Positions 11,101-22,982 of a stretch of 64,000 nt of DNA are shown here, piece after piece. The position numbers were made by a program, and so were the translations under genes. The DNA is taken from assembly GCA_023055425.1 (NCBI GenBank), contig JALGPY010000003.1, forward strand, positions 72,515,491-72,579,490. The letters run 5' to 3'. The notes under the pieces are model-generated. The model saw nothing but the letters and a program-made list of their open reading frames with translations. It ran no database searches and was not told the DNA's origin. How positions within the stretch are numbered: the first letter of the stretch is position 1; each line of letters starts with the position of its first letter. Source of the stretch: Linanthus parryae (lineage: Eukaryota > Streptophyta > Magnoliopsida > Ericales > Polemoniaceae).

Positions 11101-14100
11101 ATGAGCAAGAGAGAAGATCACCAACAAGGAGTTGAAATCTTCGATCAAATTCTTGAAAAAATCACCCAAGCAGTTGAAGCACTCAAACGACAGCAAGGTT
11201 AGTGATTCCCCCCCCCCCCCTTACTTTGTGGCTTGAAACCAGATTAACGAATATTCTTCCCCCTTATTCTTTGCATGCAACCCAATGTGGGTTTGATGTT
11301 CATGTTTGTTCTTCGTCATGTTCTTCACATCCAACTAGATATTGATCCTCACATATTGCTTTGGCATATGTTTATAGCAATTGCTCCCAAGAAGTCAAAT
11401 AAAGAGGTCGTCGATCTGCCCGAACTTAGTAAAGATTTATGGTGTAAAGCTCCCTATCTGGACGGTGATGATTTCTTCTTAGCTACTATCAAGGGGACCA
11501 CTCTCCAAGAGTCTCCACTGGAAGATGTTCTACAGCTAGTGCCTGAACTAGACAGAGAAGACTGAGATTTGGCAAGTACCCAGGACGTGTAGAGGCTTGG
11601 CCTCAAAGTCAGCTTGTACCCATTCACCGCCGTCCTTTTTCAGGTGGACTGAGTTCATCCTTGATAGTTACGAGAAGGTGCTAATGAAAGATGGGATATA
11701 CCATGCCATTCGCGCGACAAGGGGCTCAACCTCAAAGTTGACCAAGATATGCTGAGAGTCCTATTCTCCAGGTACTCCAAAAAGACCCATACTTTTCATT
11801 TTCCTACCTTCGAGGCCGCGCCTACCCTGGAAGATGTAGAGGTCTTGTTAATGCTTCCAAGTATGGGGGCTTTTGACCCTTAGATAAGTTGGAGTCTGAT
11901 GAGGAGGTTACTCTCTTCACACAAATGAAAGAGTTCATTGCGGACATGAAGAAAGCTGCCACAAGATGGAAGCCCAACGCGAATACCCCTTGCGACACTT
12001 ACATGTTTGTTTCCTCCGACGCGAAGAAACAACTGGTCGAAGTGGATCATGTTTGTCTGGCTGTCGCGCTACCTCATACACAGGCATGCTCGCGACGGGG
12101 TTTTCACTCATGTGCTCGCCCTTGTAGTGAAGCTTTCACTTGACCAAAAGGTTGCTCTGGGGCCCCTGGTCTTGGGATCTTTGTATCACCAGCTAGAATT
12201 TGCCGCGACACACGTCGAACAATCACAAGGCAGAGTCGACGTTGTCTCCTTTGTTAACGCTGCCTTTTTAACCATGTGGGCTTTCGAGCTATGGCCTTCG
12301 TATGCTCCAGTCCCTTCGGAAGTAGAGTTGTGGAATGTGCCCAACTCCAAACATGGACACAAGTGTCCTCGGGCGTGGAGTTGGTTTAAAACTAAGGGCA
12401 CCCGCCACACCTTTTCTATGGTGTGCGACGACGTTCGGTACTTCAAAACTAGGCCTTACGCTGCCCAGCTGGATAACATTGTTTTCCTAAAAAACATGTA
12501 CCCAGAAGGGGACACCAAGTTCGAGTCCCAATTCATTACCAAAGAAACCAGGTGTACGAGAGGCATGTGAAATGGTGTAGGAGAGGGTATCTGCCTGCCC
12601 TTGCTGAGTACGTGCCTGGCCTTGAACCTTCCAGCTATGAACGCATAACGGTTTACTATGATCCGATCCGCATGAGCCCTCAGTTAGGTTTCAATGCCGT
12701 CGCGCCACCCTTGTGGTCTGATTCCATCGTCTAAGGCTGCTATGACGGGGTAATCTTTGGGAAGAGTAATGACCTGCTTATTGCTGAACTCCCGCTGAAT
12801 CAACCTTCTAGATAAAGGCGAGGACGGAATACATCAGGCTGGATTGCTTTCTAGAAAACGCAGGTTCGCCGTTTGGTGAAGTCTCAGGCTCAGCTCCAGG
12901 CGAACAAAGCTCCCGCGCTCCTGGTAAAAGAATATCCCTTCAATTCAACTTACTCTCGGGACGTGACACAGTACGACTATTATTCCCTGCTGGATAAGAA
13001 TCATCACTTGTACGCGCAACTGATCCTTATCGAAAAGGCTGCCATAGTCAAATAGAACTCCCTGAATGCAAGGACCCAATATGCAGAGGACTTCAAACAA
13101 GTATGCCTGAGCACCTTTTCCTTTTCCCTTCTTTTATCAACAGTGAAAATTATAACTTGCTCTTCTCGTCTTTTAATAGTGTTGTTTGCGCTTCGCGTCA
13201 AGGGATTGCAGCGCGGGCTTTCTTGACTACTGCCGCGCGAAGAAGATCAAGCCTGACAAACCCATTGCTTCAGAGATGCCCATGGATGCAGAATTCCAAA
13301 AGAATATTTCAGACGCGCTTGAAGCTTTCCTCGTGCCACACGTCAAAGGGATGAAGAAGATAAGTACAATCGATCCTACGACCGATGATCTGTTGGTACA
13401 ACAATCAAAGCGTCCGCGAAACGAATCAGCTGCCAAGGAGGCCGTTACTCAAGCAAAGAAGGCCCCTTCTGCAAAGAAAGTTGCTACGAAGAAGACATTC
13501 GTTGAGAGAGAAGGTAATCAAATCATGTTCCCACTAAGTTGCGAAAAGTTATCTCTGTCTTGATACTCAATGTTTGCTTTGTCACATAAAGCAATAGTGC
13601 GGTCCAAGAGCCAGCAGTTTTAACTGAGGAAGAGGCAATCGAAGAGTCGAGAGCTATGGCTGAAGAAAGAGCCTTGCAAGAAAGGCTAACAGAAGAGGAG
13701 TGGATTGAGATTGCGAAGAAGAATAGTCTTGAAGATGAAGGGCCATGCCCACGCTCGAATGTGAGTCAGTTGCATCAAGCCCAAAGAAATTTCCATGAAC
13801 TCGTTGGTGACGAGAATGAAGAAGGTACCATTTTCCAATTTGCTTTATCGCATTAAGAACTTATCTTGCGCACATTATACCGTGGGGTTTCTAAAAGTGA
13901 TATTCGCAAATGGTTAGTATATTAGTGCGGAGAAGCCTCAGGTAAAATAACTCCTTTAACAGTGTGATGCCGCATTTTATCCTTCTCAAATAATGAGTAA
14001 TACTTTGAACATAAAAAGGTCATGCTAAGTTAAAAGGGATTGACGATAATCTGCAACATGACACTTGCGCGGATATCCCATATAAGTGGGGAGATGCCAC

Positions 14101-15826
14101 CTCATATGCATGCAGAGGTCTTTCCATCAAAAAGTACTTTAAAACAATTTCTCAGGCGCGAGAATAACACCCTTCTTTTGCAGAACCTGATCCTCAAACT
14201 CTGGAGGGACGACGCAGACTTTGCAGCGCCGTGGTTTCCATTTCTGAAGTTCCTCGCGCAGCTCCTCTCGTGGAAACTCCTGCCCCAGATGCTTCAGAGG
14301 CAAATCAAACAAGGCAGGTGCCTCTGGCGACAGCCCGCGTGCCTGAGGGATTTTTTGAGGACAACATGGAAGAGGCCCCTGCTGAGGACCGCCTTGAGTT
14401 TATTGCTGAGTAAGAGGAAGAAGACCTCCGACGGGAACAAGGTGCTGATCATGCTGCTCAAGGCGCGCCCCACGTAGAGATAGCCATTTCTTCTTCAGAG
14501 GAACGTGTTGAGCCTGATGGGGGTGACTGCGCGCTGCTTCGGTTAAGGAAGATGTTGAACAATCTGGAGCAAGTCCAGAGATTCCATCAAGTACCCCAGC
14601 AACTAATTTGCCAACTGCGACTCCCGGAACTAAAGTTAATGAAGGGGTGGTCGCTTCAAATCTCGCTCCCCAAGACATGGAAATTTCATAGGCCAACCAG
14701 ATTAGCACTGCTCCCGAGGGTGCAATGCCAGCGAAAGGGGGAGTTGAGCATGATTCGAATGCCAGTAGTGGCGCGCCAGATCAAGATATGGTAGAGGCTC
14801 AGGTTCCAAGCCTCGAAGCTAGTACTGCTGCGGTTTTTGGAACACAACCTCTTGTCGCACCTGAAGATCGTCCTGAGATTCCAGAAGTCGCGACTGAACT
14901 CCCTCAGAGTGGTGACAACACAACCCCAAGCGAACTCCCTCAGAACGCAGCCTCCAGGGCAAACACTCTGGTGGGTGCGACTGGAGATATGAGTACAAGA
15001 GCTTCAAGTACAAGTATGTCTATGTCTAGTCTGTTGAGAGAATTTCATGACGAGACTCCAATGCTTGGCCGAAATCGTTGGGCGGTGTGGGCTTCTCAAG
15101 TTGTCAAACCAGCTGCTGTGGACAGCAACTATGTGATCCCTGAAGAGTACTTTGCACGCGAAGCTCTTGCATATAAAAAACTACTAGATGAAGCAGGAAG
15201 TTCCAGTGGTCAATCCATCGCCCCCATTGCTTCACTTTCACAAATCGTCGAGGGAACGGGTAAGATTACCTCCAACTGGTGTTTTGCACCCTTATGCAGC
15301 CCTATTTTGTTGCTGAGTAATTCATTCTCCTCTCATAATTGCAGGCATAGATCAGGCTTGCCTGGAATGGCTCATGAAGGTTCATGTATCCTACCCACCG
15401 ACGTTCTCAAGGATTTTGGAGCTGGCACCCTGGGATAGGAAGGATTTGCTCGTCGAGTTGACCAGCCTACTGGAGAGGATTCAGAATACAACTCCAGCAA
15501 ACACTTCTATTCCTAGTGCTCAATGTCTGCTGGCAAGCGCGCATAGTCTCCACCAAATCGTGGGCGGTAGGCTAAACCTCGACTTCCTTCTTCAGAGGTT
15601 TGTGAAAATCAACAACTCCGTCCAGCTCAAATTTGGCCATGCTTCTTATAATCAAGAACGTGATGCTCTCAAGTCGCGGAGGGATGTGCTTCAGAAGGAT
15701 ATCAAAGACTTTGAAGAAGCCGCAAAGAAGCATCAGAGCAAGAAGGAACTCTTGAATCAGTTGGCTGCCAATTCGATAAAGCTGGCGGCTGAGGATTCAC
15801 TTTTGAAAGATTTCTTTGAAACCTAG
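11101..15826 (+). pseudogene. Antisense extra ORF of the gypsy element: plant mobile domain (PMD, aminotransferase-like) protein, intron-bearing, degenerate
   Basis: On the + strand, opposite to gag-pol. Exon 11101-11197 (MSKREDHQQGVEIF...) joins in frame over a GT-AG intron (11198-11377) to 11378-11562 (IAPKKSNKEVVDLPELS...), then stop TGA 11563-11565. In shifted frames follow RWTEFILDSYEKVLMKDGIYHA (from about 11645), FPTFEAAPTLEDVEVLLMLP (to about 11865) and FVWLSRYLIHRHARDGVF...ALGPLVLGSLYHQL (12036 on). These are landmark segments of the PMD domain of plant and transposon proteins. The rest (13186-15826) is Glu/Pro/Ser-rich and ends in a likely coiled coil (about 15640-15800). A second in-frame GT-AG intron lies at 15260-15345, joining EGTG to IDQACLEWLMK. 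Several stops and frame changes show it is broken here. The biochemical role of such PMD ORFs is unknown. Confidence 0.72.
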
Positions 15827-15954
15827 TTGCAATGGAGTAAAACTTTTGACTACGTAATCCAAACGATCGTTCGATTTTTTTTAATGCAAACATGGCGTGA
15901 ATTTTTCTTATGAGAAATTGTTTTGCTTTCTCAATTAAAATGCTTGTGTCTATG

Positions 15955-16440
15955 GTCAGTGCTATCTTTGAACTAGATAGGCTTCGCTTGTAGTATTATC
16001 TCTAGGGAAATTTGCGCTCGGGTAAGGCTTTGAATCAAACATAGTTGCTTTTGCAAATGGACAAACCTTTACTCGCGTCACTATCTAGAAAGAGATAGGC
16101 TTGAACGTGTATATCGACGCCATCTAAACAAATAAGCGTAAGCTCGCGTATTGCCGTTATCAATGATATAGATAGGCTTAGGATCATGCATTGTTTCTAC
16201 CAATGAGATAGGTCCTTTCTTGGTTCTGCTATCTAAATAGATAGGCATTAGGTCGCGTACAACTGCTACCTCGAAAGATAGGCTTGCTTTAAACTTAGCT
16301 GCTATCTAAACATATAGGCTTTAATTTCGCATCATGCTGCTATCTAGACAGATAGACCTGAATTCGCGTTTTACTGCTATCTGAAAAGATAGGCTTTTAG
16401 TTTGTATTTGGCTACTTCTGAACAGATATGCTTAGTTCAT
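15955..16440. repeat. Tandem array, about 37-bp period, each unit with a CTATCT...AGATAG hairpin
   Basis: The diverged unit core GCTATCTaaanAGATAGGCTT recurs at about 15961, 16080, 16119, 16156, 16194, 16228, 16265, 16301, 16339, 16376 and 16411, a spacing of 34-39 bp in the regular part. Most units contain a short inverted repeat and a TCGCGT-like linker. The array fills the gap between the 3' end of the antisense gene (15826) and the 3' end of pol (16613). Variable 3'-region tandem repeats are known in Tat/Ogre-type elements. Confidence 0.8.
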
Positions 16441-16491
16441 AGGATTAGCAGCTTTGACTATTAGTCGTGCAAATTACAAACATCAGTTGAT

Positions 16492-16552
16492 AAAGATCTC
16501 TCATATGGGAGAGTCATTATCATTAATAGTATCCTCATATGGGAGGATATAA
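16492..16552. repeat. Two adjacent CATATGGG-centred palindromic hairpins downstream of pol
   Basis: CTCTCATATGGGAGAG (about 16499-16514) and ATCCTCATATGGGAGGAT (about 16530-16547) are near-perfect inverted repeats about 30 bp apart. They lie between the 37-bp array and the integrase stop codon. Possible RNA 3'-end or regulatory structure; function unknown. Confidence 0.6.
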
Positions 16553-16612
16553 GCAGGTTGTCAAAATACATAGCAATAAGTAACGAGGCTAAGGATAATA
16601 CTTCTTAAGCCA

Positions 16613-17906
16613 TCACATGTTGATTGGATTAGGAGTCGTGGCAGTCCTATGACAGCGTTGGATGTTGCAATAGCCACTATCAAAAACTTCCTTCACTTCG
16701 AAAGGGCCTTCCCAGTTGGCAGCAAACTTGGGATGAGCATCTTCGCGCATGCAGTGATCAGAAGCCCGCAAGACTAAGTCTCCCACTGAAAAATCTCGGT
16801 TCTGGACAGTCTTGTTGTAAGATCGAGAAATCCTCTCCTTGTATTTGGTATTTTCCCTCTCGGCTTGTTCGCGCTTCTTCTCCAGTAAAACGAGGTCATG
16901 GTCGCTTACATTTTCATATAATGCGCTGAAGGATAACCTTGCAGAATTGAGCTTGATCTCAGTAGGGACCACTGCTTCAGCCCCATAGCAAAGTAAAAAT
17001 GGAGAAGCCCCAGTAGGAGTCCATGGTGACGTGTGATAGGCCCATAATGCCAGTTGCAAGGAGTCTGCCCACGTCTTGTGATCATCCGCGACCATTTTGC
17101 TTAAGATCCTTAGCAGGGTTTTGTTTGGGGCCTCAGCTTGGCCATTTCCCTTTGGGTAGTAGGGTGTTGAGCACACTTTCTTTACCCTGTACTCCATCAA
17201 TTTTGCAGCTACTTGGCGATTGATAAAAGAAGTACCATTGTCAGACAGGATGGTATTGGGAATTCCAAAGCGGTAAATGATATTCTCCTGGATGAACTTG
17301 ACCACTGCCAATGCGTTTGCTATCTTAAGTGAAACTGCCTCAACCCATTTGGTGAATTGCTCTGTCCCAGTCAGGATGAATTGATTTCCTTGCGAAGGCG
17401 GTCGAATGGGATCAATAAAGTCCAGGGACCAGGTGTGAAATGGCCAAGGCATTCCGAGCGCGTGTAGGTTGACTGCAGGAGGATGGACTAAGTTTCCATT
17501 GACTTGGCATTGTTGACATCTCGTGACCTTCGCGCGACAATCTACTTCCATGGTTAGCCAGAAACAGCAGATGGTTAAGAGCTGTCTGCAAAGTTTCGCG
17601 CCTCCTTTGATGTTCCACCTGGTGGGATAGATCCATTACCTCTTGTGTTTCTTGACCATTGAGACACCTGAGCAAATTCCCATTGTATCCTTTCCTCCAT
17701 AGCAAGTTTTCTTCCAAGACATATAGCGTTGCCTTTCTCTTGAGTTTGTTAGCCTCTTTCCTATCGATTGGCAAAACGTCATCTCGCAGATAATCGATTA
17801 GAGGCTTTCGCCAATCACCATCCTCAATTGTAGAAACTTCCATGGAGTCCTTTATCAATGCGCATTTCTCGCAGTTGCCTTGCAAGATAGCAGCGTAGTA
17901 CGCCAT
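16613..17906 (-). pseudogene. Ty3/gypsy integrase, degenerate
   Basis: Two overlapping frames: 17906-17412 covers the N-terminal part ahead of the zinc-binding region (LYVLEENLLWRKGYNGNLLRC), then 17551-16613 covers the catalytic core. Core landmarks are WSLDFIDPI (first Asp), ILSDNGTSFINR (second Asp), STPYYPKGNGQAEAPNKTLL (Glu) and a C-terminal FSVGDLVLRASD...NWEGPFEV segment typical of gypsy integrases. The zinc finger is damaged by the frame change around 17550. The polyprotein stop is at 16613-16615. The enzyme would insert element cDNA; this copy cannot be intact. Confidence 0.88.
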
Positions 17907-18250
17907 CTGTGGCCAATGGATTCCACATATTTGTGCCTTTCAGTAGATAGAAATCACATTTTTTCCGCAAGAATGCTGGTGGATTTTCTCCAATATTGCT
18001 CGACCTTCTTCCCACGCAACACATCGCATCAGGATTCCTCAGGCCCTTTGAAATAAAGCAAGCTGTCGTGTATGCAAAACCCCGTGGTGGAAACCCAGCT
18101 CTCCTTGCTTATTCCTTCGTCCAATGCGCGCATGATAGGTTTTATCCAGTCATCTTCTACAAACTCACCCTCGCACAAGTCCTTTATCAGAGATGGAGCT
18201 GTCTTAACTTCCATCGAGATCTTTTCCGTGAATTTATCCGAGCTAATCTT

Positions 18251-18724
18251 TTATCCCAAGGTGGCCAATGCATCTGCGTGTCTATTATTGGATCTAGGAG
18301 TATGTTCATACTTAATGGAGTCGAATTTATGAACTAGCTTTTGTACGGTCGGTCTATAGCTCAGTAAGTTTATCTCCTTCAACCCATACTCGCCTGAGGC
18401 TTGCTTCACTATCAGTTTGGAGTCTCCCATTACAATGAGATTATGGACTTCTAAGGACTTGGCTGCGAGTAGTCCTGCGATCAAAGCTTCGTACTCTGTT
18501 TGATTGTTAGTTACTGTGAAGTATAGATTTGTCGACATCTGTATGACCTCCTCGTCAGGTTTATTTAGCACAACTCTGAGTCCTCCTCCTGATCTTGTCG
18601 ATGATCCATCAAAATGCAGCTTCCACTGAAGGTGGTTGATCACGTATACATCTGGCCCTTCAAGTTCTTCTTCCACCATTAGCTCACAGTTCTCATATGG
18701 GAATTGTGCCAGCAAGTCTGCCAC
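18251..18724 (-). pseudogene. Ty3/gypsy RNase H domain
   Basis: Catalytic landmarks appear in order: LHFDGSS (Asp), NNQTEYEALIAGL (Glu), VMGDSKLIVKQ (Asp) and SNNRHADALATLG (His/Asp). This is the plant-type RNase H of gypsy pol, removing RNA from the RNA/DNA hybrid. It is bounded by frame breaks on both sides (toward RT at about 18725-19060 and integrase at about 17910-18250), so it is a fragment of a broken polyprotein. Confidence 0.88.
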
Positions 18725-19059
18725 TGCTTGAGATTTGATGGCTTTTGGTCGCGCTCAGGTGATGTCATATTGGGAAATGGTCATGTACCATTTTGCCAAC
18801 CTTCTGCAAGGGAGGCGAATGCTCCAACAAATAACATATGGGATCGCTTGTGGTTACAATGACAACTTTATGGGACGCAAAATAATGCTTTAAATTTTCA
18901 ATAACAAAAAATAAAGAGAGGCAATGTCTTTAAATGTCTTTGTACCTGGATTCCGCAGGCTGGACTATATGCGAAATGTAGTAAATTGGCATTTCTTGTC
19001 CTCAAACTCCTGATCCAGCAATGCTCCAATGGACCTTTTCGTGGAAGTAAGGTACATGA

Positions 19060-20008
19060 TCAAGGGCGACCTAGCTGAGGTGCGATCACCCTTGGAGATG
19101 TCAATAACTCCTTCAACTTCTCAAACGTAGTTTGGTGCTCTTCTGTCCACAAGTATGTCGCATTCTTTTTGAGCAAGTTGCCGAAGCAGAAAGTCAGCTC
19201 TGCGATAGCTGGTATGAACCTCCTCAAATATAATAACTTTCCCAGAAACATTCGCAATGCACTTTGAGTTTGTGGTGTAGTCAAACTGGTGATGGCCGAG
19301 ACCTTCGCGGGTTAAGGCTCGATCCCATGCCGGTGGATCACGCACCCCAAGAATTTTCCCGAGGTTACTCCAAACGCGCATTTCATGGGGTTCATATTCA
19401 GCTGGAAAGATCTGCATCTGTCAAAGACTTTCCTCAAGTCTTTCCAATGGTCTTGCTTCCGCCTTGACTTAACCGCCAAATCATCTACATATAATTCAAC
19501 CTCCTGGTGCATCATATCATGAAACATCACCACCATCGCGCGCTGGTAAGTGGCCCCTGCATTCTTCAAACCGAAAGGCGTCACCGTGTAGTGGAACACT
19601 CCCACAGGTGTGATGAACGATGTCTTCTTCGCGTTTTCCGGATCCATCTTGATTGGTTGTAACCACTGAACCTATCCATAAAGCTGAACATATGATGGCC
19701 TGCAGTGGATTCGATCAGCAGATCTATATTCGGCAATGGGAAATCATCCTTTGGGCGAAATTTGTTCAAATCTCTAAGGTCAACACAGACGCGAAGGCTT
19801 CCATTCTTCTTCGAACCGACACAATGTTGGCAAGCCAGGTGGGATGGTGATTGGGCTCGATAAACTTTGCATTCAGCAATTTCACTGTCTCCTCCTTTAT
19901 CTTGACGTTGATTTCTGGACAAAAGTTTCTTACGCTTTGATTCACTGGCTTTGACCCTGGAATAACATCCAGTCTGCGCATAATGACTCTCTTGTTCAGA
20001 CCTGGCAT
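19060..20008 (-). pseudogene. Ty3/gypsy reverse transcriptase, several frameshifts
   Basis: The RT palm is spread over several - strand frames. 20008-19766 gives RRLDVIPGSKPVNQSVRNF and FIEPNHHPTWLANIVSV. 19922-19581 gives NGSLRVCVDLRDLNKFRPKDD...FSFMDRFSGYNQ. 19647-19312 gives FGLKNAGATYQRAM and ELYVDDLAVKS, with the YVDD catalytic box. 19284-19060 gives the connection ELTFCFGNLLKK and TTFEKLKELL. At least three frame changes break the enzyme. The order PR-RT-RH-INT is as in Ty3/gypsy. Confidence 0.9.
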
Positions 20009-20448
20009 CTCATCGTAATCCCATGAAAAAACGTCCTTTTATTCTTTCAGCAGTTTCAGCAGTTCTCGCTCTTTTTCCTCGTCAAGATCTGCACTCAGGA
20101 AGACTGGTCTCTTTTTTCTTGAGTTGGGCTCAGGAATACCTCTTTCAGTTCCTGATTTTGGGGTTTTGGACGGTCTTCCATGCATTCTGGAGCTTCTTTC
20201 AACTTCTCAAGCGGTGCCTTCCCCTTAACTTTGCTTGGAGCTTCTGTCAGCTTGCGAATTTGCTGAGGGACACCTCCGATGGGAAGGGTTGAAGATTACC
20301 CCGCGCACCTTCAGATGCAATAGCACTTCTTCCCATTTGCGTAGAAACTATCTACATGCTTGCCTTCCTCATTATGCTTGACGACCCTCTTCAAGGTTTA
20401 GACACTCTTATTCTTGTAGGTTATTTTGGGTGTTTCCTCCCACATAGG

Positions 20449-21139
20449 CTACTTCTCCTTTGGCACTTCTCGCATCACCATCACCCCAGCTGGTGACTGG
20501 TCCTTGATATCCTCCCACCTGGGCAAGGGAGTTGGCTGAAATGGTGCTGGAGTTTCCTTGTCTCCCATTTCTGTGAACCAGACCACCTCAGAGAGATGTG
20601 CTTCGTCCAGGATGAAGGGATTCACTGAGGCTGGTATCTCCACTACCCTGCCCTTCCAGGTGGCCTTCATCACCTGGTGAACCGTGGAGGGTATGGCATC
20701 AAAACGGTTGATCCACGCTCGACCTATGATCATATGGTAAGTGGTGTTGGCGTTATCACATGGAATTTGTAGAGCATTTAATCCTGCCAATCTAGATCCC
20801 CAATCGAATTCACCCAAGAGTCATCCTTGAGTCACTCCCGAAGCCTACCAAAGGCGGATTTTTAACAATCTTTCTCTCTGGGATTCTAGCCAGCTTCAGG
20901 GAGCTAAGTGGAATAACATTCACTGCTACTCCCCCATCAACAAAAGCTCGCTTGAATTCGATTCCATTGATAGCAGCAGTCACGTACTGTGGCCTTTGGT
21001 GACTCGGGTCTGTCTTCTTGTCCGAGTCATCGAACGTCATGACCAAGCCGCTCGACGGTGCAGCTGTGATAACTCTGCCGTTGGACACCACAAGCTCCTC
21101 ACCATAGTCTTCAGCTACCCTTAAGATTGCTTTTATCAT
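20449..21139 (-). pseudogene. Ty3/gypsy aspartic protease region
   Basis: Frame 21139-20810 contains RAFVDGGVAVNVIPLSSLK, the retropepsin active-site segment with DGG in place of DTG/DSG. The overlapping frame 20817-20449 supplies the C-terminal YHMIIGRAWINRFDAIPSTVHQ flap region typical of Tat-lineage proteases. A frame change lies at about 20810-20820. The protease would cut the gag-pol precursor. Confidence 0.82.
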
Positions 21140-21274
21140 ATCTTGCCTGCAAGAGCTCGTTAAAGAATTTCTCGAACCTTTGCAAACCCCTCAATCATTC
21201 AGCGCGCGCGTCTTGTCCAGACCACAATCATCTTCGCAGATGTTGGCCACAACTGGAATTTCCTCCTCCGCGAC

Positions 21275-22860
21275 TTACTCATGATCCATTATTGAAATCA
21301 TCACTATCTCCTTTCCTTCTGGATTCGTCTCTGAGTGTGATGGCAACGGGTTGCTGCGTACATCCTTTTCAGGTTCCTCTATGAACAACTGTCCCTCCTT
21401 TATCGGCCTATCAACCATCCACCTCAAGTTTTTGCGGTCTTTGGTGGGATGCATGACTTTTCCGTGGCATTCACACCACTTAGGATCCCTTAGCTTTTCG
21501 CTAGTTGGTTTGTGCTCTAGTGGAGGCAAGATCCCGTCCTTCCGCCATCGTTTGCACAAAGTCGTTACATCCGCAATCGAAAAAGGCAATGGGGGTGCCT
21601 CCCTTAGTGCGGGCTGCTGCTGCTTTCGAGGCGAGACCGTATTTACGTCCGATTCGTGCCCCCGCTTGTAGCTAAACCTCCCAATCTTGAAATTGGAGCC
21701 TGTTTGTGTGCGATCATTCGCGTATCTCTTCTTCTGCTTCTCCACCAGTGGCTCGATGTTCCTGGTGCAATCAATCAACTTTGAAAAGGTAAGCATATTG
21801 AGTCTGATCAGCATTTCTTTATACTCTTCGCGCATCCCCTGGAGACAGATCTCCAGAAGGCGACTCTCAGTTACTTCATCCACGCACTCCAGCGACCTGT
21901 TCCGAAACTTCTTGATGAAGGCGACTCCCTCTTCATCGTGCTTCTAGTGCATGCGGGAGAGATGGATGGTGGTCACATTCTCCTCAACTTGGAAGAATTT
22001 GGTGTAGAACTTCTTCACCATATCTTCCCATGTCTTAACGGAACCAGCCTCGAGGGTCCTGTACCACTTGTATGAAACTGTCCCCAATGATTTGGGGAAC
22101 TCGCGGATCAGCTCCATGTGGGCCCATCAGATCAACAAAGCGCATGAAATGCTCGTGCGCATTTCCATTGACCTCATCGAACCTATCCCATTATGGTGCC
22201 TTGTACCCAACAGGGTTAGGCGTCAAGTAAATCTCTTTGGAATTGGCGGAGCACTAACAACCTTGGGAATGATAGTGTCCGCGAAGCACTGATTCGTCAC
22301 AAAGTTGTCCAAACGCTGTTCCAAGGTTGACATATTTGCTGGCGCGCTTGCCCTGGGGTTGATGATAGTGTTGCAGTAAGGCCCAGAATGTAAGGCATGG
22401 CTGGGTCATATGGAGGTGGAGGCATGTAACTTGCTTGAACCCCAGTCGTGTATGACGGCAACGGGGGCTATGAAGACGGATTGCCAGCAGATGCGCGTTC
22501 TGGCTGCTGACCGAACGCGAGAGATGAATCTTATGGCAGCCTTGGTGGCTGGAGCACAAGACCATTAGGAAGATAAGGCTGCGAACTAGGTCGGGCAGAT
22601 GTGTGTGCCGTAGGAGTTGCAGTTACCCCCGGTGGAGTTAACTGGGTTGCTGACTGTGGGGCTAAAGCTCCCTGAGTGGAGTTTTGCACAAGCCCCCCAA
22701 GATTTTCATGATTTGGGCTAAGTGGGCAGACTGAGCTTGCATAGCTCTAGCCTGACTCTGAACTGTGGCGTTTAACATCTCCAAAGAAAGGTTGGTGTAA
22801 TTCCAAGGAGTCATCAGAATCTGGGCACAGGGATTAGCAGCGGTATTCAGCGGATTCTCT
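21275..22860 (-). pseudogene. Ty3/gypsy gag, degenerate
   Basis: The conserved retrotransposon gag core can be read on the - strand: WYRTLEAGSVKTWEDMVKKF, then FFQVEENVTTIHLSRMH, a nonsense TAG at 21944-21946, then FIKKFRNRSLECVDEVTESRLLE and the frame to 21275. A single degenerate zinc-knuckle-like segment CECHGKVMHPTKD is near 21470. The N-terminal part (about 22860-22120) is Pro/Gln-rich (e.g. LSLEMLNATVQSQARAMQAQ near 22780) with several frame breaks. It would form the particle shell. Confidence 0.82.
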
Positions 22861-22960
22861 TCCCTTGAGATTTCTTCCCCTGAGGGAGACTGGGTACCGT
22901 CACGAAGATTGGATTCAAGATATATGGCTACTGGTTTGATTGAAACTTTTAAATTAAATA

Positions 22961-22979
22961 CTTCACGCCGGCTTCACCA
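22961..22979 (-). promoter_or_regulatory. Primer binding site of the Ty3/gypsy element
   Basis: Three bases from the inner edge of the 5' LTR, the - strand reads TGGTGAAGCCGGCGTG. It starts with the TGG expected to pair with a tRNA CCA end. I cannot name the tRNA from memory. Confidence 0.6.
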
Positions 22980-22982
22980 AAA

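Noticed and set aside
15955..16440. Regular short repeats considered as a CRISPR array
   Set aside because: Plant nuclear transposon context, diverged repeats, no unique spacers of constant length and no cas genes.
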